Origin: an uncultured Opitutaceae bacterium
GTDB lineage: Bacteria; Verrucomicrobiota; Verrucomicrobiia; Opitutales; Opitutaceae
NCBI GenBank assembly: GCA_937128785.1
Contig: CAKZMS010000319.1
Coordinates: 1-9,203 of the forward strand
Direction: 5' to 3'
DNA length: 9,203 nucleotides
Shown: positions 1 to 6,873 of the stretch, piece by piece
How positions within the stretch are numbered: the stretch's first letter is position 1
Layout: each line of letters starts with the position of its first letter
The notes under the pieces: generated by a model
What the model saw: only the letters and a program-made list of their open reading frames with translations
Databases searched by the model: none
What the model was told of the DNA's origin: nothing
Program-made: the position numbers and the translations under genes

Positions 1-1144
1 CTCTGACGCGCGGGTATTTTTTGGCGGGACGCTTGAAGTCCATCATCGCTTGCCGCGGCAGGAGGCGGAGGCTCTGGCAATAACCTCCGGGGGAGTAGAT
101 CTTGCCCTTGGTGCCGGTGACGATCTGGCCGAACTCTTCGTGCAGGTCGACGCCCTCATCCAATTCGGAGGGGCGAGACGGACGCAGGTCGCCGTCAGAC
201 CAAAGAAACTCGACCGGCTTGGGGAGGGCCTTGCCGGCACTGTTCTTCGAGAACTTGTAGCGAATGACGGAATTAGCCGGAGCCACCTCGTCGGTGAACG
301 GAGTGACCGCATCGACGACTACTTCGTCAGGAATACCCAAATCGAGGGACCAGAATGCAGCGTCAAAAAGATGGCAGCCAATGTCACCTAAAGCGCCACA
401 ACCGTAGTCCCACGAGGCGCGCCATTTCTTGGGATGCAGGCCCGCACTGAACGGCCGGCTCGGTCCGATCGGTCCCAGCCACATGTCCCAGTTCACACTA
501 TCGGGCTTGGGAGTCGGCGCGAAATCGACGGACGGATCCTGCGGCCAGATCGGGCGGTTGGTCCAGTAGCGCACCTGGGTGACGTCGCCAATCGCGTCGG
601 CTTCGACCCATTCGCGGAGGAGTCGCATGCCTTCGAACGTGTGGCCTTGGATGCCCATCTGCGTGGTCACGCCATAGTGGCGGGAAGCGAGCAGGAGTTG
701 GCGGGCTTCCCAGATATTGTTGGTCAGCGGTTTTTGGGAAAAGACGTGTTTGCCCATTGCCATGGCCATCATCAATGCCGGGTAGTGCGAGTGGTCCGGG
801 GTGGTGACCGTAACCGCATCGATGTCCTTACCCATTTTGTCGAACATCTCGCGATAGTCCGTGAAAGTCGGGACGCCGGGATGACGCTCTAGGGAGATCG
901 ACGCGTCGCCCTCAAGGTCGACATCGCAAAGGGCGACAATGTTACCGTAGAGGGCCGCCTCCTGGGTGTCTCCCTTGCCTTTGCCACCCACGCCGATGCA
1001 GGCGATGTTGAGTTGGTTGGCGGGGGAGTCGCTTTGTTGGGCGCGAATGAAATGAGGCATCGACAAGGCACTCGCGGCCACGGCGGCGGTCTTCACAAAA
1101 TCGCGGCGGCTGGGTGCGGTCGGGGTATCGGATTCGGGGGGCAT
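1..1144 (-). CDS. Tat-exported Gfo/Idh/MocA family oxidoreductase (C-terminus beyond left edge)
   Basis: Reading from the ATG at 1144 the frame stays open to base 1, giving 381 residues with no stop, so the C-terminus (probably some tens of residues, judging from usual family length) lies outside the window. The N-terminus has a twin-arginine motif SRRDFVK (residues 12-18) followed by an Ala-rich hydrophobic stretch, so export in folded form by Tat is likely. A Rossmann NAD(P)-binding segment follows (GVGGKGKG, residues 51-58), then TTPDHSH near residue 115, the catalytic-lysine motif as QKP (137-139) where the classic family has EKP, and GDIGCH, with D254 and H258 in the place of the usual catalytic pair. 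Family members oxidise, reduce or epimerise sugars and sugar-like polyols using NAD(P); the substrate here is unknown. An exported member must carry a tightly bound cofactor, as known for Zymomonas glucose-fructose oxidoreductase. No Shine-Dalgarno sequence is visible before the ATG. The gene is separated from the receptor gene by a terminator, so it probably has its own promoter. Confidence 0.93.
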   Translation of the reverse strand, partial: MPPESDTPTAPSRRDFVKTAAVAASALSMPHFIRAQQSDSPANQLNIACIGVGGKGKGDTQEAALYGNIVALCDVDLEGDASISLERHPGVPTFTDYREMFDKMGKDIDAVTVTTPDHSHYPALMMAMAMGKHVFSQKPLTNNIWEARQLLLASRHYGVTTQMGIQGHTFEGMRLLREWVEADAIGDVTQVRYWTNRPIWPQDPSVDFAPTPKPDSVNWDMWLGPIGPSRPFSAGLHPKKWRASWDYGCGALGDIGCHLFDAAFWSLDLGIPDEVVVDAVTPFTDEVAPANSVIRYKFSKNSAGKALPKPVEFLWSDGDLRPSRPSELDEGVDLHEEFGQIVTGTKGKIYSPGGYCQSLRLLPRQAMMDFKRPAKKYPRVR

Positions 1145-1199
1145 GAGCGGGATATTGAGACGAGATGGGGAGGAGGAAACCGCTAACGTGCGTAACTGT

Positions 1200-1214
1200 T
1201 CCACCTCGGGTGGA
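1200..1214. other. Small perfect hairpin in the leader of the oxidoreductase gene
   Basis: TCCACC (1200-1205) and GGTGGA (1209-1214) form a perfect 6-bp inverted repeat around a 3-nt TCG loop. It lies 56 bp upstream of the ATG at 1144, inside the 267-bp gap between the receptor and oxidoreductase genes. There is no U-tract on either side, so it is not a normal intrinsic terminator. It could be a leader hairpin or a protein-binding dyad, or chance; the short length keeps confidence low. Confidence 0.3.
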
Positions 1215-1285
1215 GATAAACAAGGGAAGGCGTGACCGCTGGGCGCGCCGAGCAGTGGAGTGGAGCAGCGCTTGAGCGGATGAAA

Positions 1286-1310
1286 CCCCGCGGTCAACGC
1301 CCGCGGCTAC
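1286..1310. repeat. REP-like CCGCGG palindrome
   Basis: Two copies of the self-complementary hexamer CCGCGG (1288-1293 and 1301-1306) lie 7 nt apart and can fold into a very GC-rich hairpin on either strand. The surrounding sequence, read on the minus strand, runs from GTAGCCGCGG through a GCGTTGA spacer into CCGCGGGG. Short intergenic GC-rich palindromes of this shape are typical of dispersed REP elements. I have the impression that this sequence recurs between genes in Opitutae-like genomes, but that is recollection and not shown by this window, where it occurs once. It lies in the gap after the receptor terminator and before the oxidoreductase gene. Confidence 0.5.
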
Positions 1311-1340
1311 AGCGGACCGAAGGCAGGCGGCGTTGATCGG

Positions 1341-1381
1341 CAAAACAAAACCGGGTGCCGCACGATGGCGAACACCCGGTT
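1341..1381 (-). terminator. Intrinsic terminator of the TonB receptor gene
   Basis: On the minus strand, about 30 nt after the receptor stop codon, AACCGGGTG (bases 1381-1373) pairs perfectly with CACCCGGTT (1357-1349) across a 15-nt loop. The stem is followed directly by a T-rich tail, TTTTGTTTTG (1350-1341). A strong 9-bp stem plus a U-tract is the classic Rho-independent arrangement. It separates the receptor transcript from the downstream oxidoreductase gene. Confidence 0.88.
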
Positions 1382-1411
1382 AGGGGAAGTTAAAACGGAC
1401 GAGGCCGGGAA

Positions 1412-4114
1412 TCAGTAGCGATAGCCGAAGCTGACGTTGATCGTCATGCTCTCGAGGGTCAGCTGTTCGAGACGGTCCAGCACATCGTAGTAGATATACT
1501 GGGACTCCTCGGTCACGTTGATCAGGTCAACCGCCACCCGGAAACCGCTTTCCCAACGGTAACGGATACCAATGTCGAGACGCCCTGCCCCTTCGACGAA
1601 CTCATTGTTCGTTCCGTTGGCAGCAGCGGATGGCACGATCAGGTAGTCATCACGGAAGTTGTAAGCGAAGCGGGTGGAGAATCCGCCGCGCTCGTAGAAG
1701 AGCACCGCGTTGTAGGTGTTTTCGGACGTGCCGGGGAACGGGTTGGAGTTACCGTTATCGTCGATGTATTCGGAGTCGACGTAGGTGTAGTTCAACATGG
1801 TTCCAAAGTCGTCAAATGGAGCCGGCAGGAAAGTGAACGGAGTCTGGAAGGACATTTCCACGCCTTTGATGTCGGCGGAGCCACCGTTGCGGAAGGTGTC
1901 GACCTGAAAGTCCTGGACCGGAATACCCACACTCGGGAATCCCACCGTCTCGGTGAAGGTGGTCGGCACGATGAAGTTGTCGACGTCCTTGATGAAACCG
2001 GTGATGGCGAACATGCCTTCGTCGTTTTCCCCAAAATAGGTTTCGATACCAAGGTCGTATTGCCAGGCGCTAAATGGGTCGAGTTGCGGGTTGCCGCGTT
2101 CAATCTCACTATCGGGTTCACTGACGCTCACCCGCGGGCTCATTTCATTAACAGTCGGACGGGTCATGGCCTGAGAGATGGCGCCCCGCACTTGGAAGGG
2201 TGCTTGAGGATCGTCCGGCGAAAGAATGATGTTAAACGAGGGCAGAATCTCCGAGTAGTTCTGGTCAAGGTAAGTCGGTTCATCCAATACTTCGACGTCT
2301 CCTGAGTTCGTTTCGGCGCTGATCTTGCCGACGCCACCCGCTTCGGTGTCGACGTAGCGCAGGCCGATATTACCGCGGGTGCGGGCGCTACCAATGGCTT
2401 CATTGAAGTTGGCTTGGAAATAAAACGCCGTGGTTTCTTCCTCCACCGTGTAAACATTGCTGTTGCCGGTGATGTCCAGGGGGCCCTCAAGGGGATACTG
2501 TTCAATCAGACCAGGAGAATCGACCACCAACCAGGTGTTGGGGAATCCTTCGGGTCCTTGGCCAAAGCCAAAGTCGTTATGAGCGGATACACCATAATCG
2601 GTGCTGCCGTCCGCCGCCGTGATCGAACCGGGGGCAGTGGAGTCGACACTGCTGCCTTGTTTACGATCGAACTCATTGTCGGTGAAACGTACGCCGGCTT
2701 CAACGGAGGAGAAGAAGCCATCGTCATCGAGACGACGCTCGAAATCGAGGCGCGCCACGGTTTCCTCATAGCTGATGACCCGTCGTTGCTGGTTGAGATT
2801 GCGGAAGGAGATCTCATCGGCGGTGCGTAAGATTGCGGGGGTAGTCATGGCCGGCATGCGGAAATTACCCCGCATGTCATAGGACCCCAAACCATCGCGG
2901 TTGACGCGGCTGGCCGCGTTGGTCTGCACCCAGTCTTCCTCACCATCGGAGACGCTCACTTCGCCGGAGAAACGAATGAGATCCTGGTCCCATTCGAAAC
3001 CACCGGTGATGCCGGTGGACTCGACGTCGGCTTCGCGGAAGAGGGAGTCTTGATCGGTGCGATGACGATCAAACGTGCCTTGCACCAGGGTGTTAGTGAC
3101 CGGATCCACCACCCCTCCGTTGAGGCGGCCACGACCCCACGTCATTTGTATACGGGAGCGCTCTTCGTCACGTTCCTCACGGGAAATCAAAGTGTCGATG
3201 TAGAGCTCCAGATTATCATTGGGGCGAAACTGAAGGGTGCTGGTAAGATTGAGACGGGGGTTGTCTCCATTCTTGGAGAAATATCGGGTCCGGTTCGGAT
3301 AAGCCGCGCCGATGAGCGCTTGTTGGGCGGGGTCGCTGTCGTCGCGCAGGAATCTGGCCGTCACAATGCGGAAATCCTGGTTGCTCTCAACGCGGTCGAC
3401 GCGACGGTCACGCTCTTCGTAAGTGGCTTGGATGAGGAAGCCCGCTTTGCCTTCACCAAAGACGTTGGAATAGAATCCGCTGAAGCCGGGCTCATCCGAA
3501 TCCTTGAAGTCATTCGTAGCGTAGCTGATGTCAGCGCCGTAGGAGAGCTTACCGATTTCGAGCGGCTTGAAGGTGTTGAGCTTCACGGTGCCACCCACGC
3601 CACCTTCGACGTCACGGGCGGAGGGCGACTTGATGACCTCAATGGAGTTGTAGAGGTCGGAATTGAAAACCGATAACTGCGCGTCCCGCTCCGGACTGGA
3701 GTCATCGACCGTTACCATGGAGGAACGACCGTTGATCTCAACGCGGGTGAAGTTGGGGTTGAGGCCGCGCACGGAGACCTTTTCACCTTCACCATTGTTG
3801 CGAGTCATCGCGACACCGGTGATGCGCTGGATGGCTTCAGCCAAATTGGTGTCGGGGAACTGGCCGATTTCCTCGGCCATGATCGAATCGGTGACTTGGT
3901 TGGCTTGACGCTTGGCGTCGAGGGAATCGGCCAAGGCGGAACGATAACCATTAACGGAGAAGGCCTCCATTTCGACAACATCCTCGTCTTCGTTCGACGC
4001 GGTCTGGCCGAAGACGGCCAGCGGAGAAAACGCGAGCAAGGCGGAGAGAATAAAACGCGCCCGAGGCATTGATCGGCGCGGCAAAGACTTCACGACATCA
4101 GTGGAAGATTGCAT
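1412..4114 (-). CDS. TonB-dependent outer-membrane receptor, Xanthomonas/Caulobacter carbohydrate type
   Basis: A 900-residue protein when started at the ATG at 4114. A Sec signal peptide (hydrophobic core FILSALLAFSPLAVF, ending near residue 37) leads into an acidic linker with a TonB-box-like VVEMEAFSV (46-54). The plug follows, with IGQFPDTN (83-90), AEAIQRITGV (92-101), VRGLNP (115-120) and NGR (128-130). This order is the signature of the TIGR01782-type receptors, several of which take up oligosaccharides in Xanthomonas and Caulobacter. The rest is beta-rich barrel ending in the aromatic terminus SFGYRY, as needed for outer-membrane insertion. There is no N-terminal secretin/STN domain, so no sign of FecA-type sigma signalling. 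The frame extends upstream to a GTG at 4234, and an ATG at 4069 would leave a compact 22-residue signal peptide; no good Shine-Dalgarno sequence separates these choices. The ligand cannot be read from the sequence; saccharide is an inference from the subfamily and neighbours. Confidence 0.93.
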   Translation of the reverse strand: MQSSTDVVKSLPRRSMPRARFILSALLAFSPLAVFGQTASNEDEDVVEMEAFSVNGYRSALADSLDAKRQANQVTDSIMAEEIGQFPDTNLAEAIQRITGVAMTRNNGEGEKVSVRGLNPNFTRVEINGRSSMVTVDDSSPERDAQLSVFNSDLYNSIEVIKSPSARDVEGGVGGTVKLNTFKPLEIGKLSYGADISYATNDFKDSDEPGFSGFYSNVFGEGKAGFLIQATYEERDRRVDRVESNQDFRIVTARFLRDDSDPAQQALIGAAYPNRTRYFSKNGDNPRLNLTSTLQFRPNDNLELYIDTLISREERDEERSRIQMTWGRGRLNGGVVDPVTNTLVQGTFDRHRTDQDSLFREADVESTGITGGFEWDQDLIRFSGEVSVSDGEEDWVQTNAASRVNRDGLGSYDMRGNFRMPAMTTPAILRTADEISFRNLNQQRRVISYEETVARLDFERRLDDDGFFSSVEAGVRFTDNEFDRKQGSSVDSTAPGSITAADGSTDYGVSAHNDFGFGQGPEGFPNTWLVVDSPGLIEQYPLEGPLDITGNSNVYTVEEETTAFYFQANFNEAIGSARTRGNIGLRYVDTEAGGVGKISAETNSGDVEVLDEPTYLDQNYSEILPSFNIILSPDDPQAPFQVRGAISQAMTRPTVNEMSPRVSVSEPDSEIERGNPQLDPFSAWQYDLGIETYFGENDEGMFAITGFIKDVDNFIVPTTFTETVGFPSVGIPVQDFQVDTFRNGGSADIKGVEMSFQTPFTFLPAPFDDFGTMLNYTYVDSEYIDDNGNSNPFPGTSENTYNAVLFYERGGFSTRFAYNFRDDYLIVPSAAANGTNNEFVEGAGRLDIGIRYRWESGFRVAVDLINVTEESQYIYYDVLDRLEQLTLESMTINVSFGYRY

Positions 4115-4416
4115 GGTAATTGGGTTCGAGGCTTTGACTCTGTGGGAGATTGAGAGGCGGCGAATGGCGTAACGGGTATTCGTCACCCAACCGGCGGAGT
4201 CGGGGTTAGGTTTAGGATTCGCAGCAAGGAACACGGCCTCATTTCCCTCGATGGCTATTCCGTGAAACCGTTACGCAACGAAACCGGCAGAGGTGTTGGA
4301 AACACGACTGTAACGTTGGGCGGCGAAGCTTGGTTTCACCCGCCCCTCGGTGGGCTCCGGCGCGCTCGTAGGAAGGCCGGCCGAATCACCGGTGAAGTGA
4401 CAATTCGGCGACAGCC
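4115..4416 (-). promoter_or_regulatory. Upstream region of the TonB receptor gene, with a 9-bp inverted repeat
   Basis: This 302-bp gap holds no gene that I can support. GCGTAACGG (4167-4175) and its exact complement CCGTTACGC (4268-4276) form a 9-bp inverted repeat about 90 bp apart. The second copy is part of CGTT-ACGC-AACG (4269-4280), itself a 4-bp dyad, and overlaps TGAAACCG (4263-4270), which resembles one half of a LacI-family operator. A related TGTAACGTT occurs at 4309-4317. LacI-type control of sugar-transporting TonB receptors is known in Xanthomonas, so operator function is conceivable, but no clear -35/-10 pair could be picked out. If translation starts at the GTG at 4234, part of this region would be coding. 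Confidence 0.3.
4380..4409 (-). terminator. Weak candidate terminator after the DUF1592-type gene
   Basis: Seven nucleotides after the stop codon of the upstream gene, GCCGAAT (4380-4386 on the plus strand) can pair with ATTCGGC (4403-4409) around a 16-nt loop. The loop region also contains the 10-bp palindrome TCACCGGTGA (4386-4395). There is no T-tract after the stem, so this would be at best a Rho-assisted or RNA-stabilising hairpin. Confidence 0.28.
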
Positions 4417-6831
4417 CTACTGCTGGGCAACCTGGGCCGAATTCAGCTGACCGCGAAACAGCGGGCTGGCGCAGATCTCGACAATCAGGTCCTTAAATCC
4501 AGCGTATTCGTCGAGATTCTTGAGCGCCAGATCATCAGCCGCGATTTGTTCGGAGAATGACAAAGGGTGCCCGAGCGCGTAAGTGAACAGTTTCTCCGTG
4601 ATGGCCTTGCCGAATTGATCCGAGCGGCCCTTGAGCACGCGCTTCAATTCATCCGCGCCATCAAACTCTTCACCGGAGATCCGGCCGCGCGAGTCGATGG
4701 GCTGGCCGTTGCGGTAGGTGTCACGGAACTCGCCCACAGCGTTGAAGTGCTCCAACGCCAGTCCCCAGCCATCAATGCCCCGATGGCAGTCACGACAGGA
4801 CTCAACGTCGCGGTGTCGCGCCAGCATTTCCGGGATCGTGGTCGAACCACGCACATCTGGTTCGATGGGCTCGACGTCGGCCGGAGCCGGGGACGGCGGA
4901 TCACCCAAAATGTTCTCCAGCACCCAGACTCCCCGCACGACCGGAGAGGTGCGACTGCCATTCGAGGTGAGCTTGAGCACACTGGCTTGTCCCAGCAATC
5001 CTCCCCGGGGGCTGTTGTCCGGCAGGGTGACCTTGCGGAAATCGCTCCCTGCGATGCCGGGCAATTCGTAGTGCGTCGCCAGGCGTTCGTTAATCACCAC
5101 AAACTCCGAATCCAGAAACGACTCGAGGGGCAGGTTTTCCTGTAGCACCAGTTCAAAGAACTTTTCACTCTCCTGCCGCATCATGTTTTCCAGCAGCGGA
5201 TCGTAATCCTCATATAACTTGGGATCCGGCTTCATCAGTTCGATGTGATTGAGCCCCAACCACTGGCCGGTGAAATCCGTGACGAAGCGATCCGCCCGTT
5301 GGTCTTCCAACATGCGCAGGGCCTGCGCTCGAATGACTTCAGGGTCGAGCAACTCGCCACTGGCCGCGAGATCAAGCAGCTCCTGGTCCGGCATCGAGTT
5401 CCACAGAAAGTAAGACAGTCGACTGGCCAACGCCCACACATCCCGCCCCTGGCCTTGGTCATAATTGAAGAGAAACCGGGGTGAACACAGGGCCCCTTCC
5501 ACCACATTACGCATCGACTCTTCGGCGGTCAGGCCCTGATCTAGCCCGGTGTAATACAGGCGGTTGAAGTTCTGCACCGTCGACTCCGGCACCGGGCGGC
5601 GAAAGGCGAGAAAGAGGAAGTCGGCGATCCGCTTCTCCACTTCGGCATCGGTCTCTCCCAGCAAATGTTGGTGGACCGGCGACGGAAAGGAATCGATGGC
5701 CGGCCCGATGACCTCGATGGTTTTCACTTCCAATAGATCCGCCACCAAACGCTCCTCCCCTTCCACCGTCGCGATGGGGGATTGATTGAGCACCGCCGCG
5801 GAGGCGTAGTGGATCATGATGTTCTCGCCTTCGTAGAGCCGCACATCGACTGCCTTGGTCTCGAGCTCGTCCTGGAGGTAAAAATACCCCACGCGCCGTC
5901 CGGGCACACTGGCGGCATCCATGTGGCGGGCTTCCGAAGCCTGAATCGCCACGATCGAAACCAGTCCGGGTTCGTGCGCCTCGCGGCGCTTACGCTTCTT
6001 CAGATTGTTTTCGTAGTTCTCGCGCTCGTAAGTGTAGTCGATACCCGCGGCCTCGAGCTCGGTGCGCAGATCACGGGCCAAGCCTTCCACCCGGATGCGA
6101 TACTTCCCGTCCTGGGGTGCGACAAACCCCTCCGGCCACATCACGTGTTTGCGGTCGCGACTGGAGGACGTGATCACAAAGTCGCCCCGCTCCTCGACGT
6201 TGTGGCCGTGGCCAATCGTGCCGACTTGATAGACGCGATGGTCGCGCACGTCCTGTTCACTGGTGATGGCGAGGTGCGCGATCTCCCGGGCATTGTTCTG
6301 CAGTTTAAGCACCATCTCCGGATTCGCGTCCAAGGTGATGGCGAGATTCTGAAACCCTTCGATCTCAGGATCCGCCGGCAGATTTTCCGACAACAAAAGA
6401 TCGATCCCCAACAGGTCCTTAACCGTGTTATCGAGGGCGGTGTGACTGAGTCGCCGGATGGCAATCCGCCCGCCCCCGACCTGCTCGGCGGCGGCAATGC
6501 GCAGACGGGTATCAATCGCCTCGATCACGTCGGCCATGACATCCGGATCAGGCCGGACTTCCTCTTCTGGAGGCATGTCGCCGATGATCAGAATGTCGGA
6601 AATGTCCTGCCACGTGATGGCATTCTCCGCTTTGGAAAAGTCCGTGCTGAGATCATCGAGCCGGATGTCTCCCTTTTGCTTTTCGGGGCCGTGACATTTG
6701 AAGCAATGCTCCTCCATGAAGGGCGTGAGCAGCTCGCCGAATTCGGCGGATGCCGCGCCGGTTGCGGCAGTGCTCGCCGCCAAGGCACATCCCACGGCCA
6801 AACGGGAAAATCGAAAACCCCGGTGCTTCAT
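4417..6831 (-). CDS. Exported c-type cytochrome-like DUF1587/DUF1595/DUF1592/DUF1588/DUF1585 protein
   Basis: An 804-residue protein with a Sec signal peptide (residues 1-29, ending AASA). Its domains match the multidomain family common in Planctomycetota and Verrucomicrobiota: a PSCyt1-type haem segment (about 31-110) with CFKCH at 43-47 and a possible axial Met in GDMPP (M86); DUF1587 from about 125 (RRLSHTALDNTVKDLLG); a middle region (about 210-390) with a beta-rich GKYRIRVEG stretch and a strongly basic KKRKRR patch; DUF1595 (about 400-460); DUF1592 (about 463-592, RLSYFLWNSMPD); DUF1588 (about 605-705) carrying a second CRDCH at 679-683; and DUF1585 (about 725-795). Two CxxCH sites predict two covalently bound haems and a periplasmic or surface redox role, but the reaction is not established for the family. 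The ATG at 6831 is chosen because AGGA lies 9 nt upstream and the signal peptide begins there; a GTG at 6858 would add nine residues. It follows the DUF1552 gene by 42 bp, the usual pairing. Confidence 0.94.
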   Translation of the reverse strand: MKHRGFRFSRLAVGCALAASTAATGAASAEFGELLTPFMEEHCFKCHGPEKQKGDIRLDDLSTDFSKAENAITWQDISDILIIGDMPPEEEVRPDPDVMADVIEAIDTRLRIAAAEQVGGGRIAIRRLSHTALDNTVKDLLGIDLLLSENLPADPEIEGFQNLAITLDANPEMVLKLQNNAREIAHLAITSEQDVRDHRVYQVGTIGHGHNVEERGDFVITSSSRDRKHVMWPEGFVAPQDGKYRIRVEGLARDLRTELEAAGIDYTYERENYENNLKKRKRREAHEPGLVSIVAIQASEARHMDAASVPGRRVGYFYLQDELETKAVDVRLYEGENIMIHYASAAVLNQSPIATVEGEERLVADLLEVKTIEVIGPAIDSFPSPVHQHLLGETDAEVEKRIADFLFLAFRRPVPESTVQNFNRLYYTGLDQGLTAEESMRNVVEGALCSPRFLFNYDQGQGRDVWALASRLSYFLWNSMPDQELLDLAASGELLDPEVIRAQALRMLEDQRADRFVTDFTGQWLGLNHIELMKPDPKLYEDYDPLLENMMRQESEKFFELVLQENLPLESFLDSEFVVINERLATHYELPGIAGSDFRKVTLPDNSPRGGLLGQASVLKLTSNGSRTSPVVRGVWVLENILGDPPSPAPADVEPIEPDVRGSTTIPEMLARHRDVESCRDCHRGIDGWGLALEHFNAVGEFRDTYRNGQPIDSRGRISGEEFDGADELKRVLKGRSDQFGKAITEKLFTYALGHPLSFSEQIAADDLALKNLDEYAGFKDLIVEICASPLFRGQLNSAQVAQQ

Positions 6832-6840
6832 GATTGATCG

Positions 6841-6844
6841 TCCT
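6841..6844 (-). promoter_or_regulatory. Shine-Dalgarno site deciding the DUF1592-type start
   Basis: On the minus strand, AGGA lies 9 nt before the ATG at 6831, within the 42-bp gap after the DUF1552 stop. It supports that ATG over the in-frame GTG at 6858. It is the only good Shine-Dalgarno match found before any start in the window; the other visible starts lack one. Confidence 0.65.
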
Positions 6845-6873
6845 ACCAATGTCGTCACTCCACCCGGACCGGA

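Noticed and set aside
942..1343. 133-codon minus-strand frame overlapping the oxidoreductase start
   Set aside because: Out of frame with the oxidoreductase, which has a convincing Tat signal and Rossmann motif over the same bases; the rest of the frame covers intergenic DNA including the terminator.
3050..3676. 208-codon plus-strand frame opposite the TonB receptor gene
   Set aside because: Antisense shadow; the receptor reading frame is continuous and carries the plug and barrel signatures.
5782..6837. 351-codon open frame on the plus strand
   Set aside because: It lies wholly inside and antisense to the DUF1587/DUF1592-type gene, whose domains and haem motifs are unmistakable. High GC makes long antisense frames common, and its translation has no recognisable domain.
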